A stretch of DNA of 35,664 nucleotides from Streptomyces monomycini (GTDB taxonomy: Bacteria; Actinomycetota; Actinomycetes; Streptomycetales; Streptomycetaceae). Below, piece after piece: positions 15,006-22,425 of the stretch. The notes beneath the pieces were generated by a model, which had not been told where the DNA came from, did no database searches, and saw nothing but the letters and a program-made list of their open reading frames with translations. The position numbers and the translations under genes are program-made. The stretch lies in contig NZ_JAFIQY010000062.1 in NCBI RefSeq assembly GCF_022271435.1, forward strand, positions 1 through 35,664. Reading direction: 5' to 3'. Every line of letters begins with the position of its first letter. The stretch's first letter is position 1.

Positions 15006-15881
15006 CTACCGGCCGCTGAGGACCGCGCGGGCGTTTGCCAGCCAGCGTGCGAATCCCGTCTTCAACGCCTCCAGAGCTGCGGTGTGCCGGGCGAGTGCGG
15101 CTCGTTGCATACGGGCTTCCGCGGCGGCCCAGGTGGAGACGAGGCGGGTCTCCTGCTTGCAGCGCACATCCGCGTCGGCCACCTCGACCTCACGGGCCGT
15201 GACACGTGGGGACTTGTTCCATCCGGGGGCGTCGGAGGCCTGCGCGGGGGTGGCATAGTGCAAGCCCGCGCGCCCCATGCAGGCGCTCCACGCCCGGACG
15301 GCCCGGACGACGCCGGCGTCGCGTTGTGACCTGTCGAAGAGGCGCAGGTTGAGGTCGTTGAACAGGGATTCGGCGGATTCCGGTATGTGTTGTTCCAGGT
15401 GGGCGTGCGCCTTCTTCCAACAGCCGCCCACACCGTCGGTGCCGTAAGCGGCTCGCCGCTCCCGGGGGCCGAGCGCCGCGTCCCGCGCCTTCTCGTCGGC
15501 CTTGTGCCGCGCCACTGCGGGAGGGTCGGGCGGTGGATGGTAACCGTAGCGGTGGGCGACCTCGGGTTCGATGACCCCGTAGCGGCGGCGGTTCGGCGGA
15601 TCCGCGTCCTCGCCGGGGGTGCCGGGCAGCGTTTTCCATGTAATGCCCCGGGCGCGCATACAGTCGCCCATGAGGATGTCCTCGGCGGAGGAGATGGTGA
15701 GCAGGTCGGCGTCGGACTGGGCGTAGGAGTCGAAGGGCAGGGTCAGATTCCTGGCTTCCGCGCCGACGGTGGGGCCCACCGGCGGACGAGGTTCGGGAGG
15801 CTTCGCCTGTGCTCCCGCGCAGCCGGTGGCCGCGAGAAGGAACAGCAGGGTGACGGCCCTCGGGCGGACAGAGACGATCAC
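15006..15881 (-). CDS. Putative lipoprotein of unknown function
   Basis: A 291-residue protein from GTG 15881 with AGAAGAGG five nt upstream. The N-terminus is a lipoprotein signal: Arg-rich start, hydrophobic TLLFLLAAT and a lipobox LAATGC with Cys21, so the mature protein should be lipid-anchored on the outside of the membrane. The rest is hydrophilic, with scattered cysteines (GDCMRARGI, GGCWKKAH, SACMGRAG, DVRCKQETR) that could form disulfides, and a helical C-terminus. Similar Cys-spaced lipoproteins are common in Streptomyces but have no assigned function. It lies downstream of the crystallin-like gene on the same strand, separated by a hairpin. Confidence 0.75.
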   Translation of the reverse strand: MIVSVRPRAVTLLFLLAATGCAGAQAKPPEPRPPVGPTVGAEARNLTLPFDSYAQSDADLLTISSAEDILMGDCMRARGITWKTLPGTPGEDADPPNRRRYGVIEPEVAHRYGYHPPPDPPAVARHKADEKARDAALGPRERRAAYGTDGVGGCWKKAHAHLEQHIPESAESLFNDLNLRLFDRSQRDAGVVRAVRAWSACMGRAGLHYATPAQASDAPGWNKSPRVTAREVEVADADVRCKQETRLVSTWAAAEARMQRAALARHTAALEALKTGFARWLANARAVLSGR

Positions 15882-15910
15882 GACGGCCTCTTCTCGTGGG
15901 ACAGCGGTAC

Positions 15911-15942
15911 GGGTGGTGCCGACGGCTCTGTCGGCACCACCC
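15911..15942 (-). terminator. Hairpin after the crystallin-like gene
   Basis: GGGTGGTGCCGAC (15911-15923) and GTCGGCACCACCC (15930-15942) form a perfect 13-bp stem with a 6-nt loop. It lies 20 bp past the stop of the minus-strand gene at 15963 and before the lipoprotein start at 15881. Confidence 0.7.
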
Positions 15943-15962
15943 TGCGCTCCTTGCCTACTCGC

Positions 15963-16373
15963 CTACTTGACGCTGCTCGCGGCGTCGTTGCCCACATTGG
16001 TGGACCGCAGGTTGAAGAGCTGGTGGTTCGGGAGGATCTTCGTGCTCGGCCCGTGGTAACCGGCGTCCTTGTACAGCCTCCATGCCTTGGAGGAGCGGTT
16101 CTTCACGGAACTGACGCGGTCGTTGAGGCTCTTGCCGTTGCTGAAGTAGTTGTTCCTGAAGTTCGCGTCCTTGCTCGTGATCTTCTTCTTTCCGCCCTTG
16201 TAGTGGCTGTTCTGGTACAGCCACAGAGCCCCCCTGGCCCGATCACCGGAGTCGGACTGCGTCTGGCGGATCTGCGCCGCGCCCTCGGAACTGTGGGCAA
16301 CCGCGGGAACGACCGCCCCAGCCGTGAGCGTGGCGATACCGATGCTCAGCGCCGCTATCCGGCCCATGCGCAT
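15963..16373 (-). CDS. Secreted beta/gamma-crystallin-like (peptidase inhibitor I36-like) protein
   Basis: A 136-residue exported protein. ATG 16373 is chosen because AAGGAG lies 7-8 nt upstream and a signal peptide starts immediately (MRMGRIAALSIGIATLTAG, predicted cut after AVA). The mature part contains two repeated Trp/Tyr-anchored motifs, ALWLYQNSHYKGGKKKI and AWRLYKDAGYHGPSTKI, each followed by a DRVSSVK or DAASSVK-like end. This is the Greek-key pattern of microbial beta/gamma-crystallins and of the Streptomyces metalloprotease inhibitor family I36. It probably acts outside the cell as an inhibitor or calcium-binding protein; the sequence does not separate these. The mature protein is rich in Lys, Asn and Ser. 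Confidence 0.75.
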   Translation of the reverse strand: MRMGRIAALSIGIATLTAGAVVPAVAHSSEGAAQIRQTQSDSGDRARGALWLYQNSHYKGGKKKITSKDANFRNNYFSNGKSLNDRVSSVKNRSSKAWRLYKDAGYHGPSTKILPNHQLFNLRSTNVGNDAASSVK

Positions 16374-16637
16374 GATGATCTCCTTCGATGTCGGTGTAGC
16401 TGCGGTGTGTTCGGCACTTGTGCGAGCCCGGGACAGTCCTGATCGGAGATGACGGTCCGGGCCGTGCCTTAGCGATCTCAGTGGCCGGTTGGTTGTCTCG
16501 CAGCCCCGGTTCGTGCAGGTAGACAAAACAACGAAGGCTCGGTGGGGCGGCTGGGGTTGGCTTGTGGGCGCCTTGTGGCGCTGTGGAAGTGCTGATGAGG
16601 TGGGCGGCGGTCATACACGGACGGGGGCCGGGCTGCG

Positions 16638-19600
16638 GTGGGGCGACGTGAAAAGCCGATCGATCCGGGTGCGGGACCGGTGCAGCGGTTCGCCTTCGCA
16701 TTACGTGAGCTGCGGGGGGAGGCGGGCAGCCCGACCTACCGGGTGATGGCCCAGAAGGCGGGATATTCGACCGCCGCGCTGGCTCGCGCGGCGGCGGGCG
16801 AGACACTGCCGTCGCTGCCGCTGCCGCTGGCGCTGGCCTATGTGCAGGCGTGCGGCGGGAACCCGCACGAGTGGGAGAGACGATGGCAGGCCGCACGGGA
16901 TGACGAGGCCCGTCAACCCCGCGACCGGGACGAGGAGCTGACGGATCCTCCCTACCGTGGCCTGGCCCGCTTCGAACCCGGTGACCATGCCCGGTTTTTC
17001 GGGCGGGCCCGCCTCACCGACAGCCTCGCGGCCCTGGCCCGAGCCCACCGGTGCGTCATGTTGCTCGGCCCCTCGGGCAGCGGGAAGTCCTCCCTGTTGC
17101 GCGCCGGGCTCATCCCCGGGTTGCAGAGCTCGCAGGAGCCGTTCCTGCGTCCGGCGACGATCCGCATCCTGACCCCCGGCCCCCGACCGGTGCACGAACA
17201 CCGCAGACGGTTCACTCCCGCCCCAGAGGTGGGAGACACGTGGTTGGTGGTGGACCAGTTCGAAGAGGTCTTCACCCTCTGCCACGACCCGGGGGAACGA
17301 CGAGAGTTCATCGGCCTGCTCCTGTCGGCCCGGGACGCCGGCAGCCGGCTGCGAGTGGTGATGGGCACCCGGGCCGACTTCTACGCTCACTGCCTCCAGC
17401 ACGAGGGCCTGGTGGAAGTCCTCGCCGAGGCGAGCCTGCCGGTCGGCTCGATGAGCGCGGACGAACTGCGGGAGGTGATCGTCAAACCCGCGGCCACCGC
17501 AGGGCTGATAGTGGAGCGAGCCTTGACCGCCCGCCTCCTCAAGGAGACGGGTGAGGAGCCGGGGGCCCTGCCGCTCTTGTCGCACACGCTGCTGGAGACC
17601 TGGCGCAGACGCCGCGGCCGCGCCCTGACGCTGGAGGGTTACGAGGCCGCCGGCGGTATCCACGGTGCCATCGCCCAGAGCGCCGAGGACTTCTACTCCC
17701 GACTCACCCCGGCCCAGGCCGAGACTGCCCGGCACATACTGCTGCGCCTGATCACCCCGGGGAAAGGCACCCCGGACACCCGCCGCCCCGTCGACCGGGC
17801 CGAACTCGCCACTACGCACCACGCGACCCCCGGCGAGGCCCCCGCTCCGGACGCGGCCCCGGACGCCGTGCTGCAACGATTGGCTCGTGCCCGGCTGGTC
17901 ACCTTGGACGACAACACCGTCGACCTCGCACACGAAGCGCTGATGACCGCATGGCCCCGGTTGCACCAATGGATCGAGGACAACCGCGAGCGCCTGCGAC
18001 ACCACCGGCGCTTGACCGACGCCAGCCGCAACTGGCACGAACGCCACCGTGACAGCGGAGCGCTGTTGCGCGGAACCGCGCTCGCAGACGCCCAGCATGC
18101 CTTCCAGACCCCCGCTCAGCAGGCAGAACTGTCCGCGCTGGAGAGGGACCTCCTCGACCAGTCCGTCCGCGCCGCCCAGCGGCGCGCCCGCCGCAGCCGT
18201 CAGTTCACGGCAGTCGTCAGTGTGCTGCTGGTCCTGGCGGTGGCCGCAACGGTGATAGCCGTACGCAAGTCGTCAGCGGCGGACGCACAACAGCGGCTGG
18301 CCACCTCACGGCAACTGGCCGACCGAGCCCTCCGGCTGAGCGGTTCCCGGCCCGAGGCCGCCATGCTCCTTGCCCTGAACGGGTACCGCCAGGCCCCCAC
18401 GGTGGAAGCGCGGGGCGGGCTGCTCAGCGCCTACGCCCGCTTCCACACCGACCAGTTCACCGGCCACAGCCTGCCGGTGAGCAGCACGGCCTTCGCTCCG
18501 GACGGCCGCACCCTGGCCACGGCCAGCATCGACCACAGCATCAAACTGTGGGACACCCGCTCCCGCCGTCTTCTGGCGACCCTGGCCGGCCACACCGACC
18601 TCGTCAACACGGTGGCGTTCTCACCGGACGGCCGCACTCTGGCCAGCGCCGGCAACGACCGCAGCATCAAACTGTGGGACACCCGCTCCCGCCGTCTTCT
18701 GGCGACCCTGGCCGGCCACACGAACACGGTCGAAGACGTCGCCTTCTCTCCCGACGGCCAGGAGCTGGCCAGCGCCGCCAGTGATCGTACGGTCCGTCTC
18801 TGGCACGTGCGTGATCACCGCGAACGCGCCGTGTTGACCGGGCACGCCGACGGAGTGATGCGGCTGGCCTACTCGCCGGACGGCCGCACCCTGGCCAGCG
18901 CCGACATGAGCCGCACCACCCGCTTGTGGGACATCTCCACCCACAAGGCCTCCGCCGTGCTGGCCGGAGACACCGGTGCCATCAACGCCGTGGCCTTTGC
19001 TCCGGACGGCCGCACACTCGCCACGGCAAGCACCGACCACGAGCTCAAGCTGTGGGACGTGCGTTCCCGCCGTCTGCTCACGACGCTGGCCGGCCACAGT
19101 GACGAGATACAAGAGGTGGCGTTCTCACCGGACGGCCGCACCCTGGCCAGCGCGAGCCTTGACGGCACCGTCCGGTTGTGGCGCCCGCGCGCACGCACCA
19201 CCTTGGCCACGCTGACCGTGGTACAACCCGTCTACGCCCTCGCATTCTCTCCCGACAGCCGCACCCTGGCTTCCACCGGCAAAGGCTCCACCGCCCTCCT
19301 GTGGGACGTGGCCAGGCGCCGCCCCACCACACTGACCGGGCGCACCGGCACCACCACTGCCGACACATCCTTCGCGGACCGCCACTCCTTTCTCACCGTC
19401 GACCACAACAACCTGGTAACCCGCTGGTCAACGACTCCACCGCGCGCCGTCCCACCCTCCCCGCACCCCCCGCAGCCCGCCAAAGCGAAGGTGGCCAGCG
19501 AAGACGGCCGGACGCTGGCCACAGTCGACAACAATGGCGTCGTACGCGTGCGGGACCTGGTGACAGGCAAGCTCCTCGCGGTACTCCCCCAGGCCACGCC

Positions 19601-20294
19601 CGCTGCCACCACATGGCGGCTGTCGATGACTCCAGACGGGCACACCCTGGCCGTCACCGGCAACGACGGCACCATCCGGGTGTGGAACGTCGACGCCCAG
19701 CAGCTCACCGCCGTCCAGCACGCACCCGCCTCGGTGCTCGGCCTGGCTCTGCGGCCCGACGGCCGTGCCCTGGCCGCCGTCAGCGCCGACGGCACCACGA
19801 GGCTGTGGACCCTCGGCTCCGAGCAGGCTGTCGTCACACCTCTGCACGGCCCCAAGGACGCCACCAGGATTCTGTCCTTCAGTCCGGACGGCCGCACCCT
19901 GGCCGTCGGCAACACCGTCAACAGTGTGCGGCTGTGGGATGTCGCCACCCGCCGTGTCACCGCCACACTCAGCACGAACGCCGGCCTGACTCGTGCGATG
20001 GCCTTCAGCCCCGACAGCTCCACCCTCGCCACCACGACCTCCGACGGCACCATCCGAATGTGGGACACCCGTACCCACCGCCTGCGCGCCGCCCTCACCG
20101 GCTCCGAAGTCGGCAGTAGCCTCCATTTCTCCCCGGACGGACACGCGCTGGCGACGATCGCCCCCCGCGGCACCACCCGCATCTGGAACACCGACGCGGA
20201 AGACGTCGCCACACGCGTGTGCCGCCTCAGTACCATCCATCACTGGTCCCGGCTCCTCCCGGGCCAGCCGGTGCAGGACCTATGCCCTTCATAG
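16638..20294 (+). CDS. HTH-nSTAND ATPase with two seven-bladed WD40 propellers
   Basis: A 1218-residue multidomain protein; GTG 16638 gives the MGRREKP-type start usual in this Streptomyces family. Residues about 14-80 form an XRE-like helix-turn-helix (YRVMAQKAGYSTAALARAAAG). An nSTAND NTPase module follows, with P-loop GPSGSGKSS (Lys150) and Walker B WLVVDQFEEVF (Asp206), then a winged-helix/helical region. A single hydrophobic segment at about 522-542 (FTAVVSVLLVLAVAATVIAV) probably anchors it in the membrane. From about residue 600 I count fourteen WD40 blades (FSPDGRTLAS...LWD), some degenerate, fitting two seven-bladed propellers. STAND proteins switch between closed and open ATP-dependent states after ligand sensing, and many act in signalling or phage defence. 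One leucine is encoded by TTA (codon 22), hinting at bldA control. Function unproven. Confidence 0.85.
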   Translation: MGRREKPIDPGAGPVQRFAFALRELRGEAGSPTYRVMAQKAGYSTAALARAAAGETLPSLPLPLALAYVQACGGNPHEWERRWQAARDDEARQPRDRDEELTDPPYRGLARFEPGDHARFFGRARLTDSLAALARAHRCVMLLGPSGSGKSSLLRAGLIPGLQSSQEPFLRPATIRILTPGPRPVHEHRRRFTPAPEVGDTWLVVDQFEEVFTLCHDPGERREFIGLLLSARDAGSRLRVVMGTRADFYAHCLQHEGLVEVLAEASLPVGSMSADELREVIVKPAATAGLIVERALTARLLKETGEEPGALPLLSHTLLETWRRRRGRALTLEGYEAAGGIHGAIAQSAEDFYSRLTPAQAETARHILLRLITPGKGTPDTRRPVDRAELATTHHATPGEAPAPDAAPDAVLQRLARARLVTLDDNTVDLAHEALMTAWPRLHQWIEDNRERLRHHRRLTDASRNWHERHRDSGALLRGTALADAQHAFQTPAQQAELSALERDLLDQSVRAAQRRARRSRQFTAVVSVLLVLAVAATVIAVRKSSAADAQQRLATSRQLADRALRLSGSRPEAAMLLALNGYRQAPTVEARGGLLSAYARFHTDQFTGHSLPVSSTAFAPDGRTLATASIDHSIKLWDTRSRRLLATLAGHTDLVNTVAFSPDGRTLASAGNDRSIKLWDTRSRRLLATLAGHTNTVEDVAFSPDGQELASAASDRTVRLWHVRDHRERAVLTGHADGVMRLAYSPDGRTLASADMSRTTRLWDISTHKASAVLAGDTGAINAVAFAPDGRTLATASTDHELKLWDVRSRRLLTTLAGHSDEIQEVAFSPDGRTLASASLDGTVRLWRPRARTTLATLTVVQPVYALAFSPDSRTLASTGKGSTALLWDVARRRPTTLTGRTGTTTADTSFADRHSFLTVDHNNLVTRWSTTPPRAVPPSPHPPQPAKAKVASEDGRTLATVDNNGVVRVRDLVTGKLLAVLPQATPAATTWRLSMTPDGHTLAVTGNDGTIRVWNVDAQQLTAVQHAPASVLGLALRPDGRALAAVSADGTTRLWTLGSEQAVVTPLHGPKDATRILSFSPDGRTLAVGNTVNSVRLWDVATRRVTATLSTNAGLTRAMAFSPDSSTLATTTSDGTIRMWDTRTHRLRAALTGSEVGSSLHFSPDGHALATIAPRGTTRIWNTDAEDVATRVCRLSTIHHWSRLLPGQPVQDLCPS
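18536..18721 (+). repeat. Identical 60-nt duplication within the WD40 region
   Basis: Bases 18536-18595 and 18662-18721 are identical over 60 nt, with a 126-bp period (42 codons, one blade). They encode the SIKLWDTRSRRLLATLAGHT part of the first two blades. Other blades are clearly diverged. Confidence 0.8.
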
Positions 20295-20331
20295 GACGAT
20301 GTCTTGATCGGCGTCGGATCGTCGTACTGGC

Positions 20332-21136
20332 ATGGGCATAGTGGAACGGCTCATGCCGGATGGGCTGTGGGAAATCCTCCTGGACGTGGCGCCGAAGCCA
20401 CCAACTCGCACTCAAGGCGGCGGCCGTCGGCGGTGCGACGATCGTGCGGTGCTCGCCGCAGTCATCTTCGTGGACACATCGGGCTGCACCTGGCGGCAAC
20501 TGCCGCCCGTCTTCGGTGCGTCTTGACAGACGGTGCACGGCCGTTTCAGCTACTGGTCCACGGCCCGAGTGTGGGCCAAGCCGCACCGCGTGATGCTCGA
20601 CCGGCTCGGCGCGAACGGCGAGTTGGACGGGTCGCGGAGCGCGATGGACGCGGTCAGCGTCCGTGCGGTTGAAGGGAACCCTTGACCGGACCGCATCCGA
20701 CCGATCGCGGCAAGCTCGGGTCGAAGATCCCTGTCATCCGGAGCCGCAACGGGCTGCCGATCTCGGCAGGCATCTCCGGCGCCCCCTCCACGACAGTCAG
20801 GCCCTCATCCCGCTCATGCGCGGCATCCCACCGATCCGGCCCCGCTACGGGCCCATACGACGCCGACCGGCCAAGCTCCACGCGGACAAGGGCTACGGCT
20901 TCGATCATCTGCGTAACTGGTCGCGGCGCAGGCAGATCATCCCGCGCATCACCCGCCGCGGCAAGGAGATCTCCAGTCGTCCGGGCCGGCACCGCTGGGT
21001 GATCGAGCGCGCCATCTCCTGGCTCAACGGCCGTCGTCCCCTGCATCGCCGCTACGAACGCGCAGCCGACCACTTCCTCGCCTTCGTCGGCATCGCCTGC
21101 ATCTTCACCTGCTACCGCAGAGCAGTACAGGTCTAG
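20332..21136 (+). pseudogene. IS5-family transposase, multiply disabled
   Basis: Starts at ATG 20332 (MGIVERLMPDGLWEILLD) and reads through TWRQLPPVFGAS to TGA 20524-20526, where relatives have Trp. The same frame continues as QTVHGRFSYWSTARVWAK and SAMDAVSVRAVEGNP to a second stop. Similarity then moves to another frame (LTGPHPTDRGKLGSKI through SAGISGAP) and again to the frame ending at 21136 (HDSQALIPLMRGIPPIRP, KLHADKGYGFDHLR, GRHRWVIERAISWLNG). At least one nonsense change and two frameshifts inactivate the DDE domain. It lies 37 bp after the nSTAND gene stop and its 3' end overlaps the stop of the minus-strand gene at 21133, so that gene's last codons may come from IS sequence. Confidence 0.82.
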
Positions 21137-21489
21137 GACTTGGCCCAATAGATCATGCGCTCGTGTCGCTCCCTGGAGGCAGTCTCTGGCATCCCCACCG
21201 AGACCCGCGATTCGATCAGCGGGTTGTCCGGGTAAAGAAATGCCTCCAGGTCACCGATCGCATCGGCGATGTCTTCGTCAATCTCAGCGGTGTGACGCCC
21301 TACCCAGAAGGAGAGCAGCACTCGTTCCTCCTCGACCGCAACCGCTACCGCGACAACATCGGAGGAGATCAGTCCTAGCAAGGCCTGCACCGCAGTGAGT
21401 GCAATGCCGTTGACACGTTCAAGGTCGGGGTCTGCCATGCCAATGCATCCTGCCTGTTCATCGAGCGATCGTGCCAACTGAGACATCAT
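21133..21489 (-). CDS. Small protein of unknown function, immunity-protein-like composition
   Basis: A 118-residue reading from ATG 21489. An alternative ATG at 21438 (MADPDLERV) has a better ribosome site (GGCAGGA, about 10 nt upstream) and gives 101 residues. The protein is acidic with alternating strand and helix patterns (VVAVAVAVEEERVLLSFWVG, HTAEIDEDIADAIGDLEAFL). This resembles small cytosolic immunity proteins, but I recognise no family. Just upstream on the same strand, a frame reads DIAVTWLDVDNVVVAEIIT and ends TGA overlapping ATG 21489, so it may once have been the second gene of an operon. The 3' end overlaps the end of the IS remnant. Confidence 0.55.
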   Translation of the reverse strand: MMSQLARSLDEQAGCIGMADPDLERVNGIALTAVQALLGLISSDVVAVAVAVEEERVLLSFWVGRHTAEIDEDIADAIGDLEAFLYPDNPLIESRVSVGMPETASRERHERMIYWAKS

Positions 21490-21819
21490 CTTAGATCGAT
21501 GGTGCGGTTGTCGACGGTAATGATCTCCGCCACGACGACGTTGTCCACGTCGAGCCAGGTAACCGCGATGTCGTCCCGGTCGAGCCGCTATCGAGGCGAT
21601 GTCGCCGTGGTGGGCCGCGCCCTGTACGCGGACTCGATCGGTGACGGAACGGCAGCCAGCCTCGGCGTCCGGCATCTCGCTTCCCGATCGCATCGCGCGG
21701 GCTGCCAGCTGGCTGATTCACCCACGGCAGACGAAAAGAAGCCGCAAAAAAGCGGAATTTCTCCCGGGGCTGAGTCAACGTACAACACCCCCGGAAAAAC
21801 CAGGCATGCCGTTCCCGTC

Positions 21820-22044
21820 CGGACGGATTCACCCTGGCTCTTGCCCGGCGGTCAGCCCGGCCGCCCGATCAGTGTCTGGGCCATGGGCGAACGTTGCCGC
21901 AAACTCGGCATCCGACTCGCAGAGACCCGCTCCACTGCCCTGTTCCAACTCGCCACCGAGCTGCCCGCCGTGGTCCTCGCACGCACCCTCGGTATTGACA
22001 TCACTTGCGCACCGGGTCCGCGCCCTCACGCCGGAGCGCGGTGA
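21820..22044 (+). pseudogene. Possible C-terminal remnant of a tyrosine recombinase-like protein
   Basis: The plus-strand frame reads DSPWLLPGGQPGRPISVWAMG, then a helical segment (LGIRLAETRSTALFQLATEL) and PAVVLARTLGIDI before losing coherence. The order WL(F/L)PGxxPGxP, a helix with RxxAL, then VxAxxLG is what I know from C-terminal ends of Streptomyces integrase-like proteins carried on mobile elements. No start or catalytic Arg-His-Arg-Tyr set is present, so at best it is a fragment. This rests on recalled family pattern and is tentative. Confidence 0.3.
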
Positions 22045-22180
22045 TCAGCTTGCCGAACTGGCGCGAGCCCAGCCCGGTGAACGGGGCTGTCCAGGAGGGC
22101 TCCGACGCGTGATCACACCAGACTCAGCGAGGTCACCTCATCCGTGACCAGCAGTTACGGGACAACCCTTAGTGCGGGAG

Positions 22181-22324
22181 ATGAAGGAGGAGCGGGAGCG
22201 GGCGAAGCTGGACACTCTGCACCTGCCGGAGCGCGAATTGTCGGTCCGTGCCGCGCTGAACTGCTCTGTACGCGTGCTCGGTGAGGAGGCCCGGCGATCA
22301 CCCGGCCTGGTCGCCCCGCTCTGA
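22181..22324 (+). CDS. Possible small orphan frame (47 residues)
   Basis: ATG 22181 (or GTG 22172, nine bases upstream) opens a 47-codon frame, MKEERERAKLDTLHLPEREL and on to GLVAPL, with charged helical composition and Streptomyces-like codon use. It may be a gene scrap rather than a gene. No family recognised. Confidence 0.2.
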   Translation: MKEERERAKLDTLHLPERELSVRAALNCSVRVLGEEARRSPGLVAPL

Positions 22325-22425
22325 ACCCCCGTATCAGCCGGCGGCGGACATGGGTGTGATCGCCTACCGTCTGTCTTCTTGGGATGATCCCTCGCATGCA
22401 GGCGGGGGTTTGAGGAGGGGGACAC

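Larger units (their letters stand above)
21490..22425. other. Degraded stretch with gene scraps
   Basis: No intact gene of normal size. Three scraps can be read: a minus-strand coding tail (RLDRDDIAVTWLDVDN...) at about 21486-21590 cut off upstream by TAG; a plus-strand recombinase-like tail at 21820-22044; and a small plus-strand frame at 22181-22324. The segment 21735-21810 is AT-richer and includes a weak hairpin CCGC-AAAAAA-GCGG (21742-21755). The promoter for the gene at 22426 should lie in 22325-22410. Confidence 0.4.
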
